Positions 16,569-29,798 of a DNA stretch of 64,000 bases are shown piece by piece. The position numbers and the translations under genes are program-made. The DNA lies in contig CAWGRH010000008.1 of assembly GCA_963824905.1 (NCBI GenBank), positions 1 through 64,000 on the forward strand, written 5' to 3'. The stretch comes from JAJPKK01 sp963824905 (GTDB lineage Bacteria > Pseudomonadota > Alphaproteobacteria > Rhizobiales > Xanthobacteraceae). The notes below the pieces were generated by a model that saw nothing but the letters and a program-made list of their open reading frames with translations, searched no databases and was not told the DNA's origin. Numbering within the stretch: position 1 is the first letter of the stretch; each line of letters opens with the position of its first letter.

Positions 16569-19500
16569 ATGTCCGATCACGTCCGCGACTACAGCGAGAC
16601 TCTGTTTCTGCCCAAGACCGATTTTCCCATGCGCGCCGGGCTGCCCCAGAAGGAGCCCGAAATCCTCGGCGCTTGGGAGAAGAGCGACCTTTACCGTCGC
16701 CTGCGCCGCGAGAGCGCCGGGCCGGCCGAAATTCGTGCTCCATGACGGGCCGCCCTACGCCAACGGCAACATCCATATCGGCCACGCGCTCAACAAGATC
16801 CTCAAGGACGTGGTGACGCGCTCCCAGCAGATGCTCGGCTTCAATTCCCCCTACGTGCCGGGCTGGGACTGCCACGGCCTGCCGATCGAATGGAAGATCG
16901 AGGAGGAGAACTACCGCTCCAAGGGCAAGGCGAAGCCCGACTTCTCCGATCCGGCCGCCATGATCGCGTTCCGCCGCGAGTGCCGCGCCTATGCGGAGCA
17001 CTGGCTCGACGTGCAGCGCGAGGAGTTCAAGCGGCTCGGCGTGATCGGCGACTGGGAGCATCCCTACACCACCATGGACTTCGCCGCCGAGGCGCAGATC
17101 GCCCGCGAGCTGATGAAGTTCCGCGACAACGGCCTGCTCTATCGCGGCTCCAAGCCGGTGATGTGGTCGGTGGTCGAGAAGACCGCGCTCGCCGAGGCCG
17201 AGGTGGAGTACGAGGATTTCACCAGCGATACGGTTTGGGTGAAGTTTCCGGTCGCCGGTGCAGGCTGGGGCGCGCGCGTGCTGGACGAGGACGACCGTGA
17301 GCTTGCGCAAGCGCTGCACGGCGCGTCGGTCGTCATCTGGACCACGACGCCATGGACGCTGCCCGGCAACCGCGCCATCAGCTTCTCCGCGCAAGATCGC
17401 CTACGCGCTCTACGGGTCACCGACGCCGCGCCGGACAATTGGGCAAAGCTCGGCGATCTGTTCGTCCTCTGCGGAGAAGCTCGCCGGCGAGGTGATTCAA
17501 GCAGGCACGCGTGACCGGCTTCGACAAGGTCGCGGACCTCCCGGCGCGACCTTGCTCGCGACGCTCGTCTGCGACCATCCCGCTCAAGGCACGCGGCTTA
17601 CGATTTCCCGGTGCCGCTGCTCGACGGCGAGCACGTCACCGACGACACCGGCACCGGCTTCGTGCACACCGCGCCCGGCCACGGCCGCGAGGACTTCGAC
17701 ATCTGGATGGCGAACAATGCCGGCGCTCGAGAGCCGCCGGCATCATCACCGCGATCCCCTACACCGTCGATGCCGACGGCCGCTTCACCGAAGCCGCGCC
17801 CGGCTTCACCGGCAAGCGCGTCATCACCGACAAGGGCGACAAGGGCGATGCCAACGACGCCGTGATCAAGGCGCTGATCGAGGCCGGCATGCTGATCGCG
17901 CGCGGCCGGCTCAAGCACCAGTATCCGCATTCCTGGCGCTCCAAGAAGCCGGTGATCTTCCGCAACACGCCGCAATGGTTCATCGCCATGGACAAGCCGA
18001 TCGCGGATGCGAGCGGCCACGCCAAGCCCGGCGACACCCTGCGCCACCGCGCGCTCGACGCCATCGAAGATCACCCGCTGGGTGCCGCCGCAGGGCGAGA
18101 ACCGCATCACCGGCATGATCGAAGGCCGAGCCCGACTGGGTGATCTCGCGCCAGCGCGCCTGGGGCGTGCCGATCGCCGTGTTCGTGCGCGAGAACGGCG
18201 ACGGCAGCGTCGAAATCCTGAAGGACGAGCTCGTCGATGCGCGCATCGTCGAAGCCTTCGCGCGACGAGGGCGCCGATGCCTGGTACGCGGTCGGCGCGC
18301 GCGAGCGCTTTCTCGGCGCACGCGCCAACGAGGACTGGCAGAAGGTCGACGACATTCTCGACGTCTGGTTCGATTCGGGCTCGACCCACGCCTTCACGCT
18401 GGAAGACCCGCAGAATTTTCCGGGCCTCGCCGGCATCCGCCGCAAAAAGGACGGCGGCCTCGATACCGTGATGTATCTCGAAGGCTCCGACCAGCACCGC
18501 GGCTGGTTTCATTCCTCGCTGGTCGAAAGCAGCGGCACCCGCCGCGTTGCGCCGTTCGACGTCGTGCTGACCCACGGCTTCGTGCTCGACGAGAACGGCC
18601 GCAAGATGTCGAAGTCGCTCGGCAATACGGTGGCGCCGCAGGACGTGATCAAGTCCTCCGGCGCCGACATCCTGCGCATGTGGGTGTGCGCGTCCGACTA
18701 TGCCGACGACCTGCGGATCGGGCCGGAAATCCTCAAGACCACGGTCGAGACCTACCGCAAGCTGCGCAACACCATCCGCTGGCTGCTCGGCAATCTCGTG
18801 CATTTCCATCGCCGGCGACGCGGTCGCCTACGAGGACATGCCGGGGCTCGAAAAATACCTGCTGCACCGGCTGGCCGAGCTCGACGCCCTGGTGCGCAAG
18901 AGCTACGCCGAGTTCGACTACAAGCGCATCTTCGCGGCGCTCAACCAGTTCATGACCGTCGACCTCTCGGCGTTCTATTTCGACATCCGCAAGGATGCGC
19001 TCTACTGCGACCCGATCTCCTCGGTGACCCGCAAGGCCTGCCTCACGGTGCTCGACCAGGTGTTCCGCGCCATCGTGACCTGGCTCGCGCCGATGCTCTG
19101 CTTCACGGCGGAGGAAGCCTGGCGGTCGCGCTATCCCGGCGCCGGCTCGGTCCATCTCGAGCCGTTTCCCGCGATCCCGCAGACGTGGCGCGACGATGCG
19201 CTGGCGCAAGGTGTGGAGCGAGATCAGGCGGGTCCGCCGTGTCGTGACCGGCGCGCTCGAGATCGAGCGCGCCAACAAGCGGATCGGATCGAGCCTGGAG
19301 GCGGCGCCGGTGGTGCATATCGCCGACTCCGCGCTTCTGCGGCTCGTCGCCGCCGAGCTCGCCGGCGAGCACGGCGAGGCCGGACTGGCCGAGGTCGCCA
19401 TCACCTCGGAGCTCACGGTCGTGGCCGGGGCAGGGGCCGGCCGACGCCTTCCGCCTCGACGACGTGCCGGGGGTCGCGGTCGAATTCCGCCCGGCCCCGG

Positions 19501-19632
19501 GCACCAAATGCGCGCGGTCGTGGAAAATCCTTCCCATCGGTCGGGAGCGATCCGGAATATCCGGACGTGACCCCGCGCGACGCCAAGGCGTTGCGCGAAT
19601 GGGACGCGGCGCATGCCGGCCGCGGCCCGTGA
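16569..19632 (+). CDS. ileS: Isoleucyl-tRNA synthetase, frame heavily broken
   Basis: A class Ia synthetase of about 1,010 residues. The HIGH motif is in YANGNIHIGHALNKIL and KMSKS is in ENGRKMSKSLGN. The editing domain shows HTAPGHGREDFDIW. The zinc-finger C-terminal region of bacterial IleS is seen as CARSWKILPIG. About fifteen small insertions and deletions, some compensating, break the frame (for example 16725, 17392, 17475, 17505, 17560, 17730, 18070, 18270, 18810 and 19200), yet conserved blocks continue in order to the end at 19632. ATG at 16569 gives SDHVRDYSETLFLPKTDFPM, the normal start. lspA follows one base after the stop. Confidence 0.92.
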
Positions 19633-19633
19633 A

Positions 19634-20154
19634 ATGGCGGTCACGCGCTCTCCTTGGCGCGGCGCGACCTTTCGCCTCGGCGTCATGGTCGCGCTCGTCA
19701 CCGCGGCCGTCGACCAGGCGGTGAAGTTCTGGCTGCTCTACGGCTTCGATCTGCCGGGACGCGGGCGGGTGGCGCTCACGCCGTTTCTCGACCTCGTGCT
19801 CGCCTGGAACACCGGCATCAGCTACGGCCTGTTCCAGACACCGGGCCGCTCGGCCAATGGGCGCTGTTCGCGCTCAAAGTGATTGCGGTGGTGCTGCTTG
19901 CGGTCTGGCTCGCGCGCACCGGCTCGCGCCTGTCGGCGGTCGCGCTCGGCCTGATCATCGGGGGGGCGATCGGCAATGCGATCGATCGCCTCGTTCACGG
20001 CGCGGTAATGGATTTCGTGCTTTTTCATATCACCACCGCCACCTGGAGCTTTCAGTGGTACGTCTTCAACCTCGCCGATGTAGCGATCGTTGCCGGAGTT
20101 GTCGGTCTGCTGTATAAATCGCTGTTCGCAGGGGATGCCGCAAAAGCGCCCTGA
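19634..20154 (+). CDS. lspA: Signal peptidase II (prolipoprotein signal peptidase)
   Basis: An inner-membrane aspartyl protease that removes lipoprotein signal peptides. Four membrane helices are visible. The family motif AWNTGISYGLF precedes the two catalytic Asp contexts, GNAIDRLVHGAVMDFV and FNLADVAI. One missing C near 19850 breaks the frame in the second helix region; 173 residues overall is normal. It starts immediately after ileS, the usual pairing. Confidence 0.9.
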
Positions 20155-20244
20155 AAGGCCTCTAGGGGGGAGCGGCGGGGTAAAAAGCGTGCATCCACCG
20201 CCACTTGAGCCGCGATTCTGCGGCAAGCTTTATGGGGAAAAGCC

Positions 20245-20965
20245 ATGCCTCGAGATCTTCTGAGTCGCAAGCTGACCAGCGCCGTGTTGGGGACGTGCTG
20301 GGCGTGCTTCTCGTCATCGCCGGCAGCACCGGCGCCGCCTTTGCCGCCGATGACGACGACGAAGGCTGGTACGACCAGCAGGTTCGCTGCGCAGCTTCCT
20401 GCGCGGCTTCGGCCTGCGCAACGGCCGCGAAGGCTACGATCGAGTACAAGGAACGGCCGCCGTTGGTGGTGCCGCCGAACCGCGATCTGCCGCCGCCGGA
20501 GACGACCGGTTCGATCGGCCCAGCGCGATCCCGCCTGGCCGTCCGACCCGGACGACGACAAGACGCGGGCGGCCAAGAAGGCCGAGGCCGAACGCAAGGG
20601 ACCGACGTGACCACTTGGGGCGACACGCTCAGGCCGAGCCGAGTTGAAGGTCGGCAAGACCGACGCGCTGCCGAATGAAACCGGCGTCAAGCCGGGCCAA
20701 GACAGTCGAGACCTCGACGGACCTGCGGCCGGACGAGCTCGGCTATCAAGGGCGATGGCATGTGGTCCAGCATGTTGGGCCTCAGCCAGCACCTTCGACA
20801 AGGAAAAGCCGGCGGAAGGCGCGAAGTTCCTGCGCGAGCCGCCGCGTGCGTCGCTGACCGAGCCGCCGATCGGCTATCGTACGCCGTCGCCCGAGCAGCC
20901 CTACGGCCTCAACTACAAAGACGGCAACAAGGGCAGGACGCCAGTTCAAGACCACCAGACGGTAG
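20245..20965 (+). CDS. Secreted protein of unknown function between lspA and M16 peptidases, frame broken
   Basis: A signal peptide is visible once a break near 20300 is corrected: PRDLLSRKLTSAVLGT then VLGVLLVIAGSTGAAFAAD. The mature part is acidic then proline-rich (DDDDEGWYDQQV, PPPETTGSIG) and ends with FDKEKPAEGAKFLREPPRAS, LTEPPIGYRTPSPEQPYGLN and a basic tail read as NKGRTQFKTTRR. Breaks lie near 20390, 20520, 20640, 20700, 20790 and 20950. About 240 residues. I recognise no domain. Its place in the ileS-lspA-M16 row suggests an envelope role. Confidence 0.6.
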
Positions 20966-20978
20966 GAGTGGAGAGGTG

Positions 20979-22494
20979 ATGAGTTACGGTTTGCTGCGCC
21001 GGGGGGGCTCGACAACGACACATCCATCCGGGCGGCGAACCAAAGGTTCTCCTTGGTTTCCGTTTCGTCTGAGCAAGGGTTTCGAAGCCGCCGGCGGGGT
21101 CCGCTCGGCGGCTTCCGTTTGTGGCACCGTCCTTTGTGCCGCCGTCCTGTGTGCCGCGGTCGTCGCGACTGGGGCTGCTCGCGGGCGGGCGCGCCGCGCT
21201 CGCCGGCGCGAACGTCTCCCATTTCACCCTGGACAACGGGCTCGAGGTCGTGGTGATCCCCGATCACCGCACCCCGGTCGTGACCCATATGATCTGGTAC
21301 AAGGTCGGGTCCGCGGACGAGGAGGCGGGCAAGATCGGGCCTCGCCCATTTCCTCGAACATCTCATGTTCAAGGGCACCGACAAGAACCCGCAAGGGCCG
21401 GTTCTCGCAGACGCTCGCCACCATCGGCGGCCAGGAGAATGCCTTCACCACCGCCGACTACACCGGCTATTTCCAGCGCATCGCCCGCGAATACCTGCCG
21501 ACGGTGATGGAGTTCGAGGCCGATCGCATGACCGGCCTCGTGCTCACCGACGCCAATGTGCTGCCCGAGCGCGACGTGGTGCTGGAAGAGTACAACATGC
21601 GGGTCGCCAACAGCCCGGAAGCGCGGCTCGGCGAGCAGGTCACCGCGGCGCTCTATCTCAATCATCCCTATGGACGGCCGGTGATCGGCTGGCGCCCCGA
21701 GATCGAGAAGCTCAACCGCGAGGATGCGCTCGCGTTTTACCGGCGGTTCTACACGCCCAATAATGCGGTGGTGGTGATCGCCGGCGACGTGACCGGAGCC
21801 GAGGTCAGGCCGCTCGTCGAGAAGACCTATGGCAAGGTCGCCCGCCGCGCCGAGATCGGTCCGCGCATGCGGCCCCAGGAGCCGCCGCCGGTCGCGGTTC
21901 GCCAGGTGACGCTGGCCGACGCGCGGGTGGCCCAGCCCAGCCTGCAGCGCAGCTATCTCGTTCCCTCCGTCGACGACGGCGAAGCCGGGCGACAGTCCGA
22001 GGCGCTCGAAGTGCTCGCCCATGTGCTCGGCAGCGGCGAGACCAGCCGGCTCTACCGCGCGCTGGTGATCGAGCAGCATCTCGCCACCAATGCCGGCGGC
22101 TGGTACCAGGGCACCGCGCTCGACGAGACCCGGTTCGGCGTCTATGCCAGCCCGCTGCCGGGGGTCTCGTTCGCGACCCTCGAGGCCGCGCTCGATGCGG
22201 TGATCGCCGAAATCGCCGAGCACGGCATCGCCGCCAGACGAGCTGGAGCGCGCGAAGACGCGGCTGATCGCCGACGCGGTCTATGCCCAGGACAATCAGG
22301 CGACCATGGCGCGCTGGTACGGCGCCGCGCTGACCACCGGCGCGACGGTCGAGCAGGTGGCCTCGTGGCCGAAGCGCGTCAGCGTCGTGACCGCCGACGC
22401 GGTCCGCGACGCCGCGCGCACCTGGCTCGACAAGCGCCGCTCGGTGACCGGCTATCTCGTCAAGGAACTGCCTGCCACGGAGAAGCGCTCGTGA
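20979..22494 (+). CDS. M16 family zinc peptidase, catalytic member
   Basis: A pitrilysin/insulinase-family metallopeptidase, probably exported. The zinc motif HxxEH is seen in LAHFLEHLMFKG (near 21350, after one break), followed by GQENAFTTADYTGYFQ and the distal Glu region LPERDVVLEEYNMRV. An N-terminal hydrophobic stretch before AGANVSHFTLDNGLEVVVIP suggests a signal sequence. The N-terminal 60 codons are garbled, with breaks near 21170, 21340, 21395 and 22230. About 500 residues. It pairs with the next gene through a four-base GTGA overlap. Confidence 0.85.
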
Positions 22495-23865
22495 ATCGCA
22501 GCCCCTGCAGCGGATGTCGGCCGCGCAATCTGCGCCTCTCTCGGCCGTCGCGTCGTTCGCTGATCGCGCGCAGCGCTGCTGATGCTCGCGCCCGCCGCCG
22601 AGGCGACGACGATCGAACGCGTCGTCAGCCCGGGCGGCATCGAGGCCTGGCTGGTGCAGGAGCCGTCGGTGCCGCTGGTCGCGCTCGACTTCGCGTTCCG
22701 CGGCGGCGCCAACCAGGATCCCGCGCGACAAGCCGGGCGTGGCCACCATGGCGACGTCGCTGCTCGACGAAGGCGCGGGCGACCTCGATTCCAAGGAGCT
22801 TCCACGAGCGGGTCGAGGCCAAGGCGATCGAGCTCAGCTTCACGGCCAACCGCGACCAGACCTCGGGTTCGGTGCGCACGCTGTCCGCCAATCTGGACGA
22901 GGCCTTCGAGCTGCTTGCGGCTGTCGCTCACCGAGGCGCATTTCGACACGGTCGACATCGAGCGCATCCGCGACCAGATGCTGTCGGGGCTGCGCCGCGA
23001 GACCACGAGCCCCAACGAGATGGCGAGCCAGCGCTGGTGGTCGACCGCCTTCCCCGGCCATCCCTATGGCCGGCCGGTGCGCGGCACCCTCGAATCGGTT
23101 CCGACCATCACCGCGGCCGATCTCAAGGATTACATGCGGCGCGTGTTCGCCCGCGACACGCTCAAGATCGCCATCGTCGGCGACATCGACGCTGCGACCG
23201 CCGGCAAGCTCATCGACAAGGTGTTCGGCGGCCTGCCGGCCAAGGGCAAGTCTCGCCGCGGTTCCCGGTGGTGAGCCCGCAGGGGCTCGGACAGAAGATC
23301 TCGATCGATCTCGACGTCCCGCAGTCGGTGCTGATGCTGGGCGGCGTCGGCATCGCGCGCAACGATCCGGATTTCATGGCCGCGTTCGTGGTCAATCACG
23401 TGCTCGGCGGCGGCTCGTTCTCCTCGCGGCTCTATCGCGAGGTGCGCGAGGTGCGCGGCCTCGCCTATTCGGTGTTCAGCGCCCTGATCCCGCTCGACCA
23501 CGCGGCGCTGTTCATGACCGGCACCGCGACCCGCGCCGATCGCACCGGGCAGACCCTCGAGGTCGCTGGAATCCGAAATCCGCCGCCTCGCCGAGAGCGG
23601 CCCGACCGAAGAGGAACTCACCAAGGCGAAGTCGTTCCTGACGGGGTCCTATGCGCTGCGCTTCGACACCTCGGGCAAGATCGCCGCGCAGCTCGTGCAG
23701 ATCCAGCTCGACGATCTCGGCATCGATTACATCGACAAGCGCAACAGCCTGGTGCAGGCGGTGACCATGGCCGACGTGAAGCGGGTCGCCAAGCGTCTGC
23801 TCGACGGCGGCATGCTGGTCACGGTGGTCGGCCGGCCGCCGGTCACGCCGGCCAAGGGCGGTTGA
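22491..23865 (+). CDS. M16 family peptidase homologue, non-catalytic partner
   Basis: The second M16 subunit, about 458 residues. It starts at GTG 22491 inside the stop of the previous gene. It begins with a hydrophobic export signal ending LMLAPAAEA, then IERVVSPGGIEAWLVQEPSV. At the place of HxxEH it has the KPGVATMATSLLDEGAGD region, so the zinc ligands are missing. The second domain is well kept: GQKISIDLDVPQSVLMLGG, VLGGGSFSSRLYREVREVRG and LAYSVFS. Breaks lie near 22560, 22725, 22800, 22920, 23250 and 23570. Such M16 pairs form heterodimers in other bacteria. Confidence 0.85.
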
Positions 23866-23899
23866 CCGCGCAGTCCGGCTTCACGGTCGGCTCGCTCCC

Positions 23900-25239
23900 A
23901 TGGCTGCTCTTGCAATCGATCGATGACGCCCGCGAGGAGCGCATCGGCCGTCGACGGCGTGACGGCGGCGGCCTATGCCGATGCCCTGGCGCGCAGCGCG
24001 GACGCGCTCGCCTGGATCAGGGCACGCCACGCGGACGGCAAGCTGCCTCTGCTGCGGCTCCCGGAGAAGACCGACGATCTCGCCGGCATCAAGCGGCGCG
24101 CGAAGCGGCTCGCCGCCGGCGCGCGACGCGACATCGTGCTTTCTCGGCACCGGCGGCTCGAGCCTCGGCGGCCAGACGGTGGCGCAGCTCGCCGGCTGCG
24201 GCGTGCCGGGCGCTCGGGGCGTTGCGCGACGGCCCGCGCCTGCACTTCATGGACAATCTCGATCCCGACACCTATGCCGCGCTGCTGGCGCGCCTGCCGC
24301 TCGCCGCGCACGCGCTTCGTCGCGGTGTCGAAATCGGGCGGCACCGGCGAGACGCTGATGCAGACCATCGCGGCGCTGGCTGCGGTGCGCGCGGCCGGGC
24401 TCGCGGCAGCGACGTGCCCGACTCTTCTTCGGCATCACCGAGCCGGCGGTCGCCGGCCGGCGCAACGGCCTGCGCGATCTCCTCGGCGGGCACGGCGTCG
24501 CCGATGCTCGATCACGATCCCGACGTCGGCGGACGCTTCTCGGTGCTCACCAATGTCGGGCCTGCTGCCGGCCGCGGTGGCCGGCCTCGACATCGCCGCG
24601 ATCCGCCGCGGCGCCGCGGCGGCGCTCGCGCCGGTGCTCGCCGGCAGCGCCGCCCGGCGAGGTCCCCGCGGCGCGTCGGCGCCGCGCTCAATGTCGCGCT
24701 CGCCACCTCCAGGCCAAGCCGATCGCGGTGCTGATGGCCTATGCCGATCGGCTCGAGCGCTTCACCCGCTGGTACGTCCAGCTGTGGGCGGAGAGCCTCG
24801 GCAAGGACGGCAAGGGCACGACGCCGATCGCGGCGCTCGGGCCGGTCGACCAGCACAGCCAGCTCCAGCTCTTCATCGCCGGCCCGCGCGACAAGCTGTT
24901 CACGGTGATCACCGTCGCCTGCGCCGGGCGACGGACCGCGGCTCGATCGCCGGCCTCGCGGCCGCCGCCGGCGAGCCCGGGCTTCGGCGGCAAGACCATC
25001 GGCGACCTCGTCGCCGCGCAAGGGCCGCGCCACCGCCGAGACGCTGGCGAAGAACGGCTGCCCGGTGCGCACCATCAAGCTCGACCGCCTCGACGAGACG
25101 AGCCTCGGCGAATTGCTGATGCATTTCATGCTGGAGACGATCATCGCGGCGCAGCTTCTCGGCGTCGATCCCGTTCGACCAGCCGGCGGTCGAGGAGGGC
25201 AAGGTGCTGGCGAAGCGCTACCTGACCGGCGGCGCGTGA
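23900..25239 (+). CDS. pgi: Glucose-6-phosphate isomerase (short alphaproteobacterial form), frame broken
   Basis: Interconverts glucose-6-phosphate and fructose-6-phosphate. Blocks seen in order: KRRAKRLAAGARRDIVL, GTGGSSLGGQTVAQLAG, HFMDNLDPDTYAALLARLP, VAVSKSGGTGETLMQTIAAL (the sugar-phosphate-binding SIS motif), RWYVQLWAESLGKDGKGTTP, the family-specific GPVDQHSQLQLF and a C-terminal FDQPAVEEGKVLAKRYL. About ten breaks are present. The exact start is unclear; ATG at 23900 is used because LLQSIDDAREERIG just after it looks like the usual N-terminus. It lies 35 bases after the M16 gene. Confidence 0.85.
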
Positions 25240-25311
25240 GCGTTGCCGGCATCCCGCGGCGCCGACCAGTGATCATGCTACCTGACGCGAGCGAGGCGAT
25301 CGGAGGCACAA

Positions 25312-25494
25312 GTGGCGCCATACGAGCGGATCGAAATGAACCCGGAGATCATGGGTGGCAAGCCCGTGATCCGTGGGACGCGCGTGCCGGTAGAAATGAT
25401 CTTGCGCAAACTCGGAGCCGGCATGAGCCCTGAAGCCATCGTGGCCGACCATCCGCGGCTGACGCTGGAGGATATTCGCGCCGTGCAGCAGTAG
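25312..25494 (+). CDS. DUF433 protein (antitoxin-like), short and without partner
   Basis: A 60-residue protein with the DUF433 signature: RIEMNPEIMGGKPVIRGTRV, PVEMILRKLGAGMSPEAIVAD and HPRLTLEDIRAVQ. DUF433 proteins are winged-helix-like and often pair with a DUF5615 PIN-like toxin. Here no toxin gene follows: a family D palindrome starts six bases after the stop. The usual C-terminal ten to fifteen residues (an AAxRYAA-like helix) are absent. The start is GTG at 25312 behind GGAGG. Confidence 0.8.
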   Translation: MAPYERIEMNPEIMGGKPVIRGTRVPVEMILRKLGAGMSPEAIVADHPRLTLEDIRAVQQ

Positions 25495-25499
25495 GAGCC

Positions 25500-25594
25500 G
25501 TAGCCCGCATGAGCGCAGCGAGATGCGGGACCTTGTGATCTCGGATCGCGCGTCCGTCGCTGTTCCCGGATGTCGCTTCGCTCATCCGGGCTAC
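25500..25594. repeat. Paired inverted palindrome, family D (copy D2)
   Basis: The left arm TAGCCCGCATGAGCGCAGCG and the right arm TCGCTTCGCTCATCCGGGCT are inverted around a variable centre. It begins six bases after the DUF433 stop. The following 138 bases to DUF3096 hold no other recognisable feature. Confidence 0.85.
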
Positions 25595-25732
25595 GGGCAC
25601 CGCGGAACCCCGTGGGCGCTCCCCGTTATCGGGTGCCGGTTCGGATTTCAGCATGGCATGCAAAGTGATTTCGCGTAGGCGTATTACCCCCATACCGTTG
25701 GATTCGCCAAGTCCTTCGAGGAGGATGCCCTG

Positions 25733-25873
25733 ATGCTCACCGTTGCCCACATCCAGCCGATCGTGTCGCTGGTCGCCGGAATCCTGATTCTCATCATGCC
25801 GCAGCTCCTCAACTACATCGTCGCCATCTACCTGATCGTGGTCGGAATCACGGGGCTCGGCCTGATCCATTGA
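25733..25873 (+). CDS. DUF3096 small membrane protein
   Basis: A 46-residue protein that is almost entirely two short hydrophobic helices: IQPIVSLVAGILILIMP and LNYIVAIYLIVVGITGLGL. The proline-separated pattern and length fit DUF3096, a family of tiny bacterial inner-membrane proteins of unknown role. The ribosome site GAGGAGG precedes the ATG at 25733. It is intact and short enough to be missed by length cut-offs. Confidence 0.8.
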   Translation: MLTVAHIQPIVSLVAGILILIMPQLLNYIVAIYLIVVGITGLGLIH

Positions 25874-25947
25874 CGACCCCACGCAAGGCGGGGTTGCCGG
25901 TCGGCGGCGCACGTGCTTTGTGGCCGCTCAAAAAGGCAGAGCCCGTC

Positions 25948-28926
<2,979 letters not shown>

Positions 28927-28978
28927 CCCCAGTGGGCAGCCCCGGGCGTACGCCAATCGGGTGGCCGATCAGCAGCGA

Positions 28979-29155
28979 TCACGGTGCGGTGAGGCTGAAT
29001 GCGGTGGCGAGAATGCGGGCCGAATTCGGCCCCTCGGTGAGGGCGAAGGCCGCGATCGTAGCAGCTCCCAACAGGAGCATGCCGGCATAGACGGCAAGCG
29101 TGCGGCGCAGCCAAGCCCGGTAAACCTTCACGTCGTCGGCGTCGAAGTCGCTCAT
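28979..29155 (-). CDS. Small single-helix membrane protein
   Basis: A 58-residue product: an acidic start (SDFDADDVKVYRAWLRR) followed by one transmembrane helix, TLAVYAGMLLLGAATIAAFA, and a short tail. GAGGGG seven bases upstream supports the ATG at 29155 over an in-frame ATG at 29179. No family is recognised. It is divergent from the next gene and convergent with ppdK. Confidence 0.6.
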   Translation of the reverse strand: MSDFDADDVKVYRAWLRRTLAVYAGMLLLGAATIAAFALTEGPNSARILATAFSLTAP

Positions 29156-29372
29156 CTCGATCCCCTCGAGGACGTTCACCTCCCTTGGTGTCCCCGCTGC
29201 CGGGAAGGTTCACCGCTCCGCGCGGGGGAAGGATAGCGACGGCGCGATTGCACAGGCGAGGGGAGGTGATAATTTGCGCCACCTTCCGCGGCAGGGCATG
29301 GCTCTGCCGGCCACATGCCGCTGCGACGCAACAGAAAGGCCTCGCCGTTCTCGGCGAGGAATTGGTGACGAG

Positions 29373-29744
29373 GTGACAGAGCCGACCAAGCCCGATCCCG
29401 CCGCGACCGCGCCGGCGCCAGCCGCCCCCACGCCAGCTGCCCACCCGCCGGCCGACTGGTCGCCCGAGGCGGCGTTGCGCGCCTTGTCATGGTGGCTCGG
29501 CGGCATGGCGCTCGGCGGCATGGTGTTCGGCATGTATGCCGCCCAGCGTCCGTTCGGCGACGGCATGATGAAGCATCCGCTGTTCATCTTCTCCGCGCTG
29601 GGGGTGGTGGCGCTTCTGATCCTGCGCTTTGCCGGCGATCGTCCCCTGGTCAGCGACCGCGCGCTCGTTGCCGGCGTGGTGGTCGGGGCGGGCGCTTATC
29701 TCCTCGGCGTCTGGTTCGGCGTTTCGCTGCTGCCAGCCCGCTAG
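29373..29744 (+). CDS. Membrane protein with Pro/Ala-rich N-terminus, unknown function
   Basis: 123 residues, intact. Residues 1-30 are rich in Pro, Ala and Thr (TEPTKPDPAATAPAPAAPTP). Then come three likely helices: ALSWWLGGMALGGMVFGMY, PLFIFSALGVVALLILRFA and ALVAGVVVGAGAYLLGVWFG. The start is GTG at 29373 after GACGAG. No family is recognised. Gene order places it next to bphP, but on the opposite strand. Confidence 0.6.
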   Translation: MTEPTKPDPAATAPAPAAPTPAAHPPADWSPEAALRALSWWLGGMALGGMVFGMYAAQRPFGDGMMKHPLFIFSALGVVALLILRFAGDRPLVSDRALVAGVVVGAGAYLLGVWFGVSLLPAR

Positions 29745-29798
29745 GTCGGCGCGACCTGACCCGCCCAAGACGGGCAGGGTGGCGCCGGGGCCCTATCG

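Noticed and set aside
16569..19632. Programmed frameshifting or recoding as the cause of the broken frames
   Set aside because: The breaks have no common slippery site or downstream structure, both insertions and deletions occur, and unrelated genes are affected in patches. Sequence error explains them better.
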